DNA from: Betaproteobacteria bacterium
GTDB taxonomy: Bacteria; Pseudomonadota; Gammaproteobacteria; Burkholderiales; Burkholderiaceae_C
Assembly (NCBI GenBank): GCA_016868355.1
Contig: VGHB01000003.1
Coordinates: 124,001 to 188,000 of the forward strand
Length of the DNA stretch: 64,000 nucleotides
Direction: 5' to 3'
Within the stretch, counting starts at the first letter, position 1; every line of letters starts with the position of its first letter. The notes beneath the pieces are model-generated. The model saw nothing but the letters and a program-made list of their open reading frames with translations, ran no database searches and was not told where the DNA came from. Positions 20,293-28,933 of this stretch are shown here, in pieces. Position numbers and translations under genes: made by a program.

Positions 20293-21038
20293 CCCTGCTG
20301 GACCCACGCGCGCAGCTGCCGGCGGCGTTGTCTGAGTTGGGCCTGGCGCTCAGCCCGAAAGCTTGTGAGCGCCTATTGGGCCATTTGGAGCTGATCGCCA
20401 AATGGAACCGGATCTACAACCTGACTGCGGTGCGCGACCCAGCTGAGATGTGGACCCACCACCTTTTGGACAGTCTGGCGGCGGTGTTGCCCCTGGCGGC
20501 GTTTTGGGCGGGGCTAAGGTCGTCGCAGCCGCACCAGGCAGGCCTGGTCCGCCCGACCACGCTTCATATCCTTGATGTGGGCTCGGGCGCAGGCCTGCCT
20601 GGTGTGACCTTGGCCATCGCCTTGCCCGAGGCCTTGGCCGCCGCAGGGCTGGGAGGGCAGGCTTGCACATCAGCGCCGCTCGTTCGGATGAGTTGTGTCG
20701 ATGCTGTGGCGAAAAAAGCGGGCTTCATCCGGCAGGTGGCGGCGGAGTTGGGTTTGAGCCAACTCCAGGCCCTGCACGGTCGGGTCGAGTCCTTGAAGAT
20801 GGCGCCGGCAGATGTGATCACCTGCAGGGCGTTTGCCAGCCTAGCCGATATCGTGCGCCTGACGCAGGTGCATTTGGCGCCAGGCGGCGTGTGGATGGCT
20901 CTCAAAGGCGTGGTGCCGGCCGATGAGATCGCTGCCCTGCCGGCGGATGTCGAAGTGTTTCACGTGGAACCCCTGCAGGTGCCGCATTTGAATGCCCAGC
21001 GTTGTCTGGTCTGGATGCGGCCCCGGCCCCAACCCTGA
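20289..21038 (+). CDS. rsmG: 16S rRNA (guanine-527-N7)-methyltransferase RsmG (GidB)
   Basis: A 249-residue SAM-dependent methyltransferase for G527 of 16S rRNA. The family opening [28 protein letters not shown] is followed by the SAM loop [17 protein letters not shown] and later [15 protein letters not shown]. It is 30-40 residues longer than common RsmG proteins because of inserts around [15 protein letters not shown] and [15 protein letters not shown]. The start is a TTG at 20289, overlapping the mnmG stop (TTGA), which implies translational coupling. A third parS-like sequence lies near its 3' end. Confidence 0.94.
20956..20971. promoter_or_regulatory. Degenerate parS-like site within rsmG
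   Basis: TGTTTCACGTGGAACC matches 14 of 16 positions of the parS consensus, with one change in the right arm and one at the last base. It lies in coding sequence (V-F-H-V-E-P). It may be a weaker ParB site or coincidence, but its place 1.05 kb after two strong sites is suggestive. Confidence 0.55.
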
Positions 21039-21050
21039 AGGCCATCGCCC

Positions 21051-21692
21051 ATGTACCCGACCTTTGCAAATCAGGCGCAACAACGGCCTGCAGCGCCCCT
21101 GTGCATCGCCCTGGCTGCGCTGCTGCTCTGCAGTGCCTGGTCGCCGGCTTCGGTCGGGGCTTCTGGCCGCCCCGTGGCCGAGGCCCCACCCCTGCAGGCC
21201 CTGCCCGTGCTGGCGGTCGCCCCTTATATGGGCCGCTGGTATCAGGTGGCCTATTACCCCAACTTCTTTCAGCGGCAGTGTGTGTCCGACACCACCGCCA
21301 TCTATCGAGAGTTGGGTGGCGGCACGGTGGAGGTGCTCAACCGCTGCCGCACCGCCTCAGGCGCTTTTGACCAGGTGATTGGCCAGGCGCGGCCTGTGGC
21401 TGGTGCGTCCGCGATTGCCGGTGGGCAGCTTCAGCCAGCTCGTTTGGAGGTGAGTTTTCTGCCGCGCTGGTTGCGCTGGACGGGCGTGGGCTGGGGGGCG
21501 TATTGGGTGGTGGACCGGCCCGAGCATGGTCGCTACGCCATTGTCAGCGAAGGCCGGCGTGAATACCTGTGGGTGTTGTCGCGCAGCCCGGAACTGGGTG
21601 CCGAAGATCGACAAGCGGTGCGGGCCCGTTTGCAGACTTTGGGCTTTGACCTGGAGCGGCTGAAGGACCACCCCCAGGAGTCACCGCGCTGA
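21051..21692 (+). CDS. Lipocalin family protein (Blc-like)
   Basis: A 213-residue exported lipocalin. An N-terminal hydrophobic signal segment (LCIALAALLLCSAW) precedes APYMGRWYQVAYYPNFFQRQCVSDTTAIYREL, with the invariant GRWY of lipocalin strand A, and later YAIVSEGRREYLWVLSRSPEL, the Blc-type YxWVLSR motif. Bacterial lipocalins of this type bind lipids in the cell envelope, and Blc itself is an outer-membrane lipoprotein. No clear lipobox is seen, so this one may be periplasmic. It starts 12 bases after rsmG and sits just upstream of the imuA LexA box. Confidence 0.88.
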   Translation: MYPTFANQAQQRPAAPLCIALAALLLCSAWSPASVGASGRPVAEAPPLQALPVLAVAPYMGRWYQVAYYPNFFQRQCVSDTTAIYRELGGGTVEVLNRCRTASGAFDQVIGQARPVAGASAIAGGQLQPARLEVSFLPRWLRWTGVGWGAYWVVDRPEHGRYAIVSEGRREYLWVLSRSPELGAEDRQAVRARLQTLGFDLERLKDHPQESPR

Positions 21693-21765
21693 GCCCCAGG
21701 CCCAAAAAATAGCCACCCGCCTGCCCCGCAGGCGCAGAATTTGAGCCCTTGATGGGCGACAAGAA

Positions 21766-21781
21766 CTGTATAAACATACAG
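21766..21781 (+). promoter_or_regulatory. LexA box upstream of imuA
   Basis: CTGTATAAACATACAG fits the CTGT-N8-ACAG LexA operator of gamma- and betaproteobacteria exactly. The internal TATAAA can serve as a -10 element, so LexA would block the promoter of imuA-imuB. The imuA ATG is 15 bases downstream. Confidence 0.9.
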
Positions 21782-21796
21782 TCTTGGTGACCCCTC

Positions 21797-22618
21797 ATGT
21801 CCTGCGCTTCAAACCCTGGCGGCCCGGCTGGCCCCGACCGCCCTACACCGCCTTTGCCCAACAGCGCTTGCGCGCCCCACCGCCGTTTGCGCGTCAAAGG
21901 GGACCTTTTGTCCGTGCCGGGCGTTTGGCGCGCCGATGCCTGCGCCCAACCCGGGGCGGCGTGGCCGAGCGGCCATGCGGCCTTGGATGCCCAACTGCCC
22001 GGTGGTGGGTGGCCTGCCGGGGGGCTGGTGGAGCTGCTGTGTGCGCAACCGGGCCTGTATGAAGGCAGCCTGCTGGCCGCCCACTGGGCCCGCCTCACCC
22101 AGGCCCAGCCCACTGCGCGCTTGGCTTGGGTGATGCTTGGGCGCAGCCCCTGGCGCCTGCATGCCCCCGGTGTGGCCCACCTAGGCTTGCAGCCCCAGCG
22201 CCTCTTGGTCCTGCAGCCCACCACCGAGGCCGACGCGGCCTGGGCTGTCGAGCAGATGCTGCACAGCCCGGGCATCTGCGGCCTGTGGTGGATCACCCGC
22301 CATGCCCAGGCCCAGCGCCTGCGCCGCCTGCAGTGGGCAGCCCAAACGGCAGGAATCCCGCTGTTCGTGTCCCGCCCCTTGGCTTGCCGCCAAGACCCCT
22401 CCCCGGCCCCTTTGCGGCTGCATTTGCAGGCTGGGCCCGAGCAAGCCTTGCGGGTGCACATCCTCAAGCGCCAGGGGCCGCGGCTGGAGCAGCCCATTGA
22501 CCTGAAGGCGCCGGCGTTTGGGCTGCCTGCGCCACAAGCCTTGCCCACCTTGGCCCCGTCTTCTGCCCCTGTGCACCATGTGGTGGATTGCCCTGTACCT
22601 GCCCCAGTGGCCCCTTGA
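21797..22618 (+). CDS. imuA: Translesion-synthesis accessory protein ImuA
   Basis: A 273-residue RecA-like/SulA-related protein of the ImuA family. Recognisable segments are VWRADACAQPGAAWPSGHAALDAQLPGGGWPAGGLVELL, the family opening, and the core [35 protein letters not shown] Pro-rich C-terminal tail ends in VAP. ImuA, ImuB and DnaE2 form the damage-inducible mutasome that copies past DNA lesions. The gene lies directly behind a LexA box. It overlaps imuB by 41 bases in another frame, a typical coupled arrangement. Start codon choice is uncertain because there is no clear Shine-Dalgarno and the first 30 residues are low-complexity. Confidence 0.85.
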   Translation: MSCASNPGGPAGPDRPTPPLPNSACAPHRRLRVKGDLLSVPGVWRADACAQPGAAWPSGHAALDAQLPGGGWPAGGLVELLCAQPGLYEGSLLAAHWARLTQAQPTARLAWVMLGRSPWRLHAPGVAHLGLQPQRLLVLQPTTEADAAWAVEQMLHSPGICGLWWITRHAQAQRLRRLQWAAQTAGIPLFVSRPLACRQDPSPAPLRLHLQAGPEQALRVHILKRQGPRLEQPIDLKAPAFGLPAPQALPTLAPSSAPVHHVVDCPVPAPVAP

Positions 22619-24230
22619 GGCCTTGGGCACCCCCCGGCCGGACGCGGTGGAAGACGCGGGCGGCCTTGTGTGCGTGGGCCCTGCAGCAGCACAAGCGGGC
22701 GTGTGCCCGGGCATGGGCCGGGCCGCCGCCGAGTTGTGCCTGCCCGGTTTGACGCTGCGGCCCCGCCAGCCTGAACAGGAAGCCCGGGCCCTGCGCACCC
22801 TGGCCCTGGCCGTTTTGCGTTTCAGCCCGAATTTGCAGCTGCGCCCCGACGGGCTCTTGATCGAAGTGCAGGCCAGCCTGCGCCTGTTCGGTGGCCCCTT
22901 GCGCCTGTGGCAGCAGTTTCAGCAGGTGATAGCACCGTTTGACGTGAGTATTCACTTGGCTGCAGCGCCATTTTCAGAAGCAGCTTGGCTTTTGGCCCGG
23001 GTGCGCAGCCCCTGGCGGCAGATGGGCCAACTGCACGGCTGCGGGCTGGGGCTGCCGCCCTTCGGACTCCCCTATACGCCACCACCCGGGCCATCCTTGG
23101 GCGTGGCGCAAAGCCGCCAGGCGGCGGCCGTGCACCCAGCTTTAGATGCCTTGCCCGTGTCGCTGGTGCTGCAAGCCTGGCAGGCGCCGCAATCCACCCA
23201 TCAGCTGCTGGAGGGCTGGGGCGTGGCCACCCTGGGCCAGTGGCGTACCCTGCCCCGTGCCGGCTTAAAACGCCGTTTGGGCCAAGACGCCATGCAGCGC
23301 CTGGATTGCGCCTATGGGCAGGCCCCCGACCCGCGCCCCTTTTGGGTCCCTCCGGCGGCCTTCGATGAGCGGCTGGAATTGCCGGAGCGCAGCAGCGACC
23401 TCGGTCTCATCACCCACGCCCTGCAGCACCTGCTGCAGGCCCTGGAGGGCTGGCTGGTGGCCCAGGGCCGCCTGGCGCGTGCCCTGACCCTGCACCTGCA
23501 GCACCAAACCCGTCGCCACGAAGCCTGGCCCGACACGGTTTACCCCCTGCATCTGGCCGCGGCCGAGCACGCTGCGCAGGCGCTGCAGCGCCTGTGGGCT
23601 GAGCGCCTGCAGCGCCAAGCGGTGGTGGCGCCTGTGGTGGCTTTGCGCTTGGTTCTGCGGGTCAGCGAGCAAGCCGAATCCCCGGATCTGCAGCAGGCCT
23701 TGCCTTGGTCTACCCGGGCCCAAATCAGTGCCCTGCAACACCCACAAAACCAAGACCCGGCTGAAACCCAACATGCCCTGGCCCGGCTCTTGGACCGCCT
23801 GCAGGCCCGCCTGGGTGAGCAGGCGGTGCAGGGGTTGCGCTGTCACGACGACCACCGCCCTGAAAAAGCCAGTGCCCGCGTGGCCCTGACGGACCTGGCC
23901 CTGGCTGCGGTTTCAACCTTTTCGGGGTCTGCGGACCGGCCGGCGCGCCCGAACGAAACCCTCGCGGCTGGTCTGCCCGATATGCCCCGGCCCTTTTGGT
24001 TGCTGGCCGAGCCCGAGCCGCTGGAGGAGCTCCAGGGGCGACCGGTGCACCAGGGGGCTGTTCTGGTCTTGCGCACCCGCCCCGAACGCATCGAGGCGGG
24101 ATGGTTCGATGGCGAACCCGTGTGCCGCGACTACCAGGTGGCCGAGGGGGCCGACCACCGCCTGCGCTGGGTGTTCCGCGAGCGCCGTGGCCCCGAGCTG
24201 GGGTGGTTTCTGCACGGCTGGTTCAACTGA
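22578..24230 (+). CDS. imuB: Inactive Y-family polymerase-like mutasome protein ImuB
   Basis: A 550-residue ImuB. It begins MWWIALYLPQWPLEAL, the usual opening of the family. At this place active Y-family polymerases have a catalytic aspartate (hIDMDsF), which is absent here, consistent with ImuB acting as a non-catalytic hub for ImuA, DnaE2 and the beta clamp. Further family features are RFSPNLQLRPDGLLIEVQASLRLFGG and LLEGWGVATLGQWRTLPRAGLKRRLG (helix-hairpin-helix region), with LERLELPERSSDL-like residues after it. ATG 22578 lies inside imuA. A clear beta-clamp motif was not spotted. It is followed by a tandem repeat and the convergent nitronate monooxygenase gene. Confidence 0.87.
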   Translation: MWWIALYLPQWPLEALGTPRPDAVEDAGGLVCVGPAAAQAGVCPGMGRAAAELCLPGLTLRPRQPEQEARALRTLALAVLRFSPNLQLRPDGLLIEVQASLRLFGGPLRLWQQFQQVIAPFDVSIHLAAAPFSEAAWLLARVRSPWRQMGQLHGCGLGLPPFGLPYTPPPGPSLGVAQSRQAAAVHPALDALPVSLVLQAWQAPQSTHQLLEGWGVATLGQWRTLPRAGLKRRLGQDAMQRLDCAYGQAPDPRPFWVPPAAFDERLELPERSSDLGLITHALQHLLQALEGWLVAQGRLARALTLHLQHQTRRHEAWPDTVYPLHLAAAEHAAQALQRLWAERLQRQAVVAPVVALRLVLRVSEQAESPDLQQALPWSTRAQISALQHPQNQDPAETQHALARLLDRLQARLGEQAVQGLRCHDDHRPEKASARVALTDLALAAVSTFSGSADRPARPNETLAAGLPDMPRPFWLLAEPEPLEELQGRPVHQGAVLVLRTRPERIEAGWFDGEPVCRDYQVAEGADHRLRWVFRERRGPELGWFLHGWFN

Positions 24231-24277
24231 GGCCGGTTTCCGTTACCCGCTTCCGTTGCCTGCATAAGCCCCTTGCG

Positions 24278-24342
24278 CCATCCCCCTACGCCAGCCCCCT
24301 ACGCCAGCCCCCTACGTCAGCCCCCTGCGTCAGCCCCCCGCG
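24278..24342. repeat. 13-bp tandem repeat downstream of imuB
   Basis: Five direct copies of a 13-bp unit (consensus CCAGCCCCCTACG, with variants), in the 125-base gap between the convergent imuB and nitronate monooxygenase genes. The unit is not a multiple of three and no reading frame uses it. It ends 14 bases before the monooxygenase stop. Confidence 0.9.
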
Positions 24343-24355
24343 TCAGTCACGCCCA

Positions 24356-25420
24356 TCAGCGCCCCCACCACTGCGGCCGCCGACACAGCCCGGCAGTCCT
24401 GGGGCCGCGCGATGAAAAATCATCCAGCCCCTGTGCCTCGGCACGGGCGCGCAGCACGGCCAGGGCGCCGCCGGCCAGCGGGAAAGCCGGCGCCAGCGGC
24501 GACATCGGGCCCAATTCGCGCATCAACCGGTTGAACAGGCTGCGCGCCGGGCGGCCGCTGAACAGCCGCGTCAGGGCCGTTGCCCCTGGGCCCAGTTCGG
24601 CCGCACCGGAGGCCGCTGCCCTGACCAAGGCCTGCCGGTGCACAGCCGGGGTCTTGGCCTCGTCACACAACAGAAAGGCCGTGCCCACCTGCACCGCGGC
24701 TGCACCGGTCTGCAGAGCTGCGGCCACCGCTGGGGCATGGCCCAAGCCCCCGGCGGCCACGATGGGCAAGGACACCGCCGCCTTCAGGGCCGGGAGCAGG
24801 CGGTTCAAGGGCGCTTGGCCTTCCAGGTCGTGATCGGCCCGCAGGAAGTGCCCGCGGTGGCCGCCGGCCTCCAGGCCTTGGGCAATCACCACGTCGGCCC
24901 CGTGGGCCTGCAGCCACAGGGCTTCGTCCACGGTGGTGGCTGAACTCATCACCAGCGACCCGAAGCCCTTGACGCGGTCCAGCAGGGCGGCGCTGGGCAG
25001 GCCAAAGTGAAAGCTCACCACCGGCGGGCGGTGGGTGGCCAGCACATCGGCCAGGGCTGCCTGGAAGGGCTGGCGTTGCGGCGCCGGGGCGACTGGCTCG
25101 GCACCCAGGCCCCAGGGCTCGCGATAGGGCGCCAAGGCTCGGTGCCAGGCCGCCTCGCGTTCGGGGTCTTGTTCAGGGGGCTGGTGGCAGAAGAAGTTGA
25201 CGTTGTAGGGCAGGCCCCGTGGCCCCAGTTCTCGCTGCAGGATGTGCAATTCACGATCCAGCGAGGCTGCGTTCAACAGGGCAGCCGGCAAAGAGCCCAG
25301 CGCACCGGCCTGGGATACGGCCACGGCCAGCACGCTGTCCTGCACCCCGGCCATGGGGGCTTGGATCAGCGGGTGTTGCAGGCGGGCCCGCAAGGCGGAC
25401 CAGGTGTGGGGGTGTGGCAT
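24356..25420 (-). CDS. Nitronate monooxygenase family FMN protein
   Basis: A 354-residue TIM-barrel FMN protein of the nitronate monooxygenase/2-nitropropane dioxygenase family. It shows HPLIQAPMAGVQDSVLAVAVSQAGALGSLPA at the N-terminus, VVSFHFGLPSAALLDRVK, ADVVIAQGLEAGGHRGHF (the EAGGH flavin-binding motif), PIVAAGGLGHAPAVAAALQTGAAAVQVGTAFLLCDEA and a C-terminal TRLFSGRPARSLFNRLM. Such enzymes oxidise alkyl nitronates such as propionate 3-nitronate. ATG 25420 is chosen because upstream codons lack family similarity. It lies inverted between imuB and dnaE2, splitting an otherwise standard mutasome operon. Confidence 0.88.
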   Translation of the reverse strand: MPHPHTWSALRARLQHPLIQAPMAGVQDSVLAVAVSQAGALGSLPAALLNAASLDRELHILQRELGPRGLPYNVNFFCHQPPEQDPEREAAWHRALAPYREPWGLGAEPVAPAPQRQPFQAALADVLATHRPPVVSFHFGLPSAALLDRVKGFGSLVMSSATTVDEALWLQAHGADVVIAQGLEAGGHRGHFLRADHDLEGQAPLNRLLPALKAAVSLPIVAAGGLGHAPAVAAALQTGAAAVQVGTAFLLCDEAKTPAVHRQALVRAAASGAAELGPGATALTRLFSGRPARSLFNRLMRELGPMSPLAPAFPLAGGALAVLRARAEAQGLDDFSSRGPRTAGLCRRPQWWGR

Positions 25421-25575
25421 GCCGGGGCTTTCCGGTGGGGTTCGGCGGGCGGGCTGCACGGGCGCGGCGCGGTGCTCAGCTGCTGACGTGTGGAGCCCGA
25501 ACCCTCCACACCGCATTTTTACGGAGGACGGCTCCTCCCGTGGCTTGCCTCGAGGGGGGATGGGGCTGAAATTTG

Positions 25576-25591
25576 CTGTATAAAAACACAG
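25576..25591 (+). promoter_or_regulatory. LexA box abutting the dnaE2 start codon
   Basis: CTGTATAAAAACACAG fits CTGT-N8-ACAG. It ends two bases before the dnaE2 ATG at 25593. An embedded TATAAA (25579-25584) could be the -10 element, which would put the transcript start at or next to the ATG. Confidence 0.88.
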
Positions 25592-25592
25592 T

Positions 25593-28500
25593 ATGTTGCC
25601 TGCGTACGCCGAGCTGCACTGCCGCAGCAATTTCAGCTTTCTCACCGGGGCCTCGCACCCCGAGGAGCTGCTGGCCCGTGCGGCGGAACTGGGCTATGAG
25701 GCCTTGGCCCTGACCGACGAGTGCTCGGTGGCCGGCGTGGTGCGGGCGCATGAAGAGCTCAAGCGCCAAGGCCCGTCGGGCACACGGCTTTTGCTGGGCA
25801 CCCACCTGGACGTGGACCCTGGTGAGGCCCCACCCTCGGGCCTGGAGCAGGGCCTGCGTGTGGTGGTCTTGGCACACAACCGCCGCGGCTGGGGGCAGCT
25901 GTGCGAACTCATCACCCAGGCCCGCGCCCGCGCGCCCAAAGGGCTGTACTGTGCTTGGCCACAAGACCTGCTGGAGCACCAGGCGCTGGACAGCTGCACC
26001 GTGTTGCTCATCCCGCGGCGCAGCGACAGCCTGGCAGCCTTGCAGGCCCAGGCCCAGTGGTGCGCACAGGCCTTCGGCCCCCGTGCGGCAGTGGCGGTGC
26101 AACGCCTGTTGTGGGCCGACGATGCTCAGCTGCTGCAAGCCGTACAGACCGCGGTGCAGGCCCTGCAGGCACAAGGCCTGCTGCTGCCCATCGCGGCCAC
26201 GGGCGATGTGCTCATGCACCGCCGCTCACGCAAGCCGGTGCAGGACACGCTCACCGCCATCCGCCTGCGCCGCTCTTTGTCGGCGTGCGGCACCGCCTTG
26301 GCCAGCAACGCCGAGCAACACTTGCGCTCGCGCCTGCAACTGGCCCAGCTCTACCGCCCCGAGTGGCTGCAGGCCTCGGTGGACATCGCCCGGCGTTGCA
26401 CCTTCAAGCTGGATGAACTGCGTTACGAATACCCCGCCGAACTGGTGCCCGAAGGGCGCAGCCCCATCGAGCACTTGCGCGCGCTCACCGCTGAGGGAGC
26501 CTGCCAACGCCATCCCGATGGCGTGCCCGACGCCGTGCAGGCCCAGCTCGAGCGGGAGTTCGAGCTCATCGAAGCCTTGCGCTACGAGCCCTTCTTCCTG
26601 ACCGTGCACGATCTGGTGCGCTTTGCGCGCAGCCGCGGCATCCTGTGCCAGGGTCGTGGCTCGGCCGCTAATTCGGCGGTGTGTTGGTGCCTGGGTATCA
26701 CCGAAGTTGACCCTACCCAAACCACGCTGCTGTTCGAGCGCTTCATCTCGCGCGAGCGCGCCGAGCCGCCGGATATTGATGTGGACTTCGAACACGAGCG
26801 GCGCGAAGAAGTCATCCAGTACCTCTATGCCAAGTACGGCCCGCGTCGCTGCGCTTTGGCAGCGGCCGTTACTGCCTACCGAACCCGCAGCGCCGTGCGC
26901 GATGTGGGCTTCGCTCTGGGGCAGGACGCAGCCGTCATCGACAAGCTGGCCCGCTCGGTCCATGGCTTTGATGACCCGCAGCGCTTGCAGCGCAGCTTGG
27001 ATGAACTGGGCTTGGACGCCCAGGCGCCGCCGCTGCAGCGCTGGCTGCAGCTTGTGCAGACGCTGCACCGCTTTCCGCGGCACTTGTCACAGCACACCGG
27101 TGGCTTTGTGATCGCAGCCGATCGCCTGTCCGCCCTGGTGCCCATTGAGCCGGCCAGCATGCCCGGGCGGCGCGTCATCCAATGGGACAAGGACGACCTC
27201 GAGTCTTTGGGCCTGCTCAAGGTGGATGTGCTGGCCCTGGGCATGCTCACCGTCATTCGCAAGACCCTGGCGTTGATGACGCAGTGGCACGGCTGGCCCA
27301 CCAGCCAGCCCCGCCGCCGCCGCGCTGAGGCGTCACAGCCCTGGCGTGTGCAGGACATCCCACGTGAAGATCCGGCCACCTTCGCTATGGCCACCCGCGC
27401 CGACACCGTGGGCGTGTTTCAGATTGAAAGCCGCGCACAGCAAAGCATGTTGCCGCGCCTGAAGCCGCGCACCTTCTACGATTTCGTGGTGCAGGTGGCC
27501 ATCGTGCGCCCCGGCCCCATTCAAGGCGGCATGGTGCACCCGTATTTGGAGCGCCGTGCGCTGCGCGAGCAAGGCACGCTGCCGCCTTCGCCCTACCCGG
27601 CTTTGGATGCAGCCCTGGGCCGTACCTTGGGCGTGCCCATCTTTCAGGAGCAGGTGATGCAGATCTGCGTCATCGCTGCGGGCTTCACGCCGGGCGAAGC
27701 TGACGGCCTGCGACGCTCCATGGCCGCCTGGCGCAAGAAGGGCGAGTTGCACGTCTTTCACGACCGCATCGTGCAGGGCATGGTGCAGCGTGGCTACCCA
27801 GTGGATTTCGCCCAGGGCATCTTTGCCCAGATTGAAGGCTTTGGCGAATATGGCTTCCCGGAAAGCCATGCCTACAGCTTCGCGCTGCTGTCCTATGTGA
27901 GCGCCTGGATGAAGTGCCACGAACCCGAGGCCTTCTTGGCCGCGCTGCTCAATTCGCAGCCCATGGGCTTTTACGGCCCTTCGCAGCTGGTGCAAGACGC
28001 CCGTCGCCACGGGGTGCAGGTGCGGCCAGCGGAGGTGCAGCACAGCCATTGGGATTGCACGCTGGAGCCTGTCCGTGAAAGCCCCGGCGCGCGCCCGGCG
28101 GTGCGCTTGGGTTTGCGGCTGGTCAGTGGGTTGCCGCAGACAGTGGCGCAGGCCTTGGTGCAGGCGCGCACCCAGGCCCTGTTTGTCGATGTGCAGGACC
28201 TCGCGCGGCGGGCCGGCCTGTCGGCGGCCGACCTTCAGCGGCTGGCCCGGGCAGATGCGCTGCAGGAGTTGGCGGGCCATCGGCGGCAACAACTGTGGCA
28301 GGCCAGCGGCGTGCAGCGGCCGGCCCACAGTGCAGCGGTCACGGCTGACCTCTTCGAGCACAACTCGGCGCCTGAAGCCGCTGCCCCCGAGCTGCCCGCC
28401 GCGCCCGAAGGCCAAGCCATCACCTTGGATTACGCCAGCACCGGCTTGAGCCTGCGCCGCCACCCTTTGGCCCTGATGCGCCCGCGCCTGCAGCAACGGG

Positions 28501-28829
28501 GCTGGCACAGTGCCCAAGCCCTGCAGCAATGGCCCGATGGTCGGCGGGCCTGGGCCTGTGGTCTGGTCACCATGCGCCAGCAGCCTGTCACGGCCAAGGG
28601 CACCACCTTCATCACCTTGGAAGATGAAACCGGCTGTGTGAATGTGATCGTCTGGCGCCACATCCGGGAGCAACAGCGTTTGGTGGTGCTGCAGGCCCGC
28701 CTCTTGGCGGTGGTGGGCCAATGGCAGAACCGAAATGGCGTGCAGCACCTGGTGGCCCGGCGCCTCTTGGATGTCTCACCCTGGTTGGGGGAACTGGCCC
28801 GTGCCACTGCTTCCCGAGATTTCCGCTGA
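25593..28829 (+). CDS. dnaE2: Error-prone DNA polymerase DnaE2 (ImuC)
   Basis: A 1078-residue C-family DNA polymerase. It starts MLPAYAELHCRSNFSFLTGASHPEEL with the PHP domain (YAELHCRSNFSFL), has the polymerase palm motif EPPDIDVDFEHERREEVIQYLYAKYG holding catalytic aspartates, RGSAANSAVCWCLGIT before it, and AIVRPGPIQGGMVHPYLERR and FPESHAYSFALLSYVSAWMKCHEPEAF after it. The OB domain near the C-terminus reads VTAKGTTFITLEDETGCVNVIVW. DnaE2 performs lesion bypass with ImuA and ImuB during the SOS response. The LexA box touches the start codon and no Shine-Dalgarno fits between them. parA follows about 100 bases later. Confidence 0.95.
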   Translation: MLPAYAELHCRSNFSFLTGASHPEELLARAAELGYEALALTDECSVAGVVRAHEELKRQGPSGTRLLLGTHLDVDPGEAPPSGLEQGLRVVVLAHNRRGWGQLCELITQARARAPKGLYCAWPQDLLEHQALDSCTVLLIPRRSDSLAALQAQAQWCAQAFGPRAAVAVQRLLWADDAQLLQAVQTAVQALQAQGLLLPIAATGDVLMHRRSRKPVQDTLTAIRLRRSLSACGTALASNAEQHLRSRLQLAQLYRPEWLQASVDIARRCTFKLDELRYEYPAELVPEGRSPIEHLRALTAEGACQRHPDGVPDAVQAQLEREFELIEALRYEPFFLTVHDLVRFARSRGILCQGRGSAANSAVCWCLGITEVDPTQTTLLFERFISRERAEPPDIDVDFEHERREEVIQYLYAKYGPRRCALAAAVTAYRTRSAVRDVGFALGQDAAVIDKLARSVHGFDDPQRLQRSLDELGLDAQAPPLQRWLQLVQTLHRFPRHLSQHTGGFVIAADRLSALVPIEPASMPGRRVIQWDKDDLESLGLLKVDVLALGMLTVIRKTLALMTQWHGWPTSQPRRRRAEASQPWRVQDIPREDPATFAMATRADTVGVFQIESRAQQSMLPRLKPRTFYDFVVQVAIVRPGPIQGGMVHPYLERRALREQGTLPPSPYPALDAALGRTLGVPIFQEQVMQICVIAAGFTPGEADGLRRSMAAWRKKGELHVFHDRIVQGMVQRGYPVDFAQGIFAQIEGFGEYGFPESHAYSFALLSYVSAWMKCHEPEAFLAALLNSQPMGFYGPSQLVQDARRHGVQVRPAEVQHSHWDCTLEPVRESPGARPAVRLGLRLVSGLPQTVAQALVQARTQALFVDVQDLARRAGLSAADLQRLARADALQELAGHRRQQLWQASGVQRPAHSAAVTADLFEHNSAPEAAAPELPAAPEGQAITLDYASTGLSLRRHPLALMRPRLQQRGWHSAQALQQWPDGRRAWACGLVTMRQQPVTAKGTTFITLEDETGCVNVIVWRHIREQQRLVVLQARLLAVVGQWQNRNGVQHLVARRLLDVSPWLGELARATASRDFR

Positions 28830-28848
28830 GGCCTGCACCCCGCAGGCC
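28830..28848 (+). terminator. GC hairpin directly after dnaE2
   Basis: A 7-bp stem (GGCCTGC/GCAGGCC) with loop ACCCC starts at the base after the dnaE2 stop. There is no following T-run, so it is not a standard intrinsic terminator. A similar stem (CGCCTGC/GCAGGCG) lies at 21718-21734 after the lipocalin gene. Confidence 0.35.
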
Positions 28849-28933
28849 GGCGCGCGCCCGTCCTCTGTTAGCCTTGCGTGTTGAACCGGCGTGCCCGGCG
28901 CAGCCCTCTCTTTTGCAGCGCACACCCAAGACC

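Noticed and set aside
24278-24342. Possible CRISPR array at the 13-bp repeats
   Set aside because: Units are 13 bp, contiguous and lack spacers, and no cas genes are present.
27350-27375. CACGTGAAG in dnaE2 as a further parS site
   Set aside because: Only the central part matches; the TTTC/GAAAC arms are missing.
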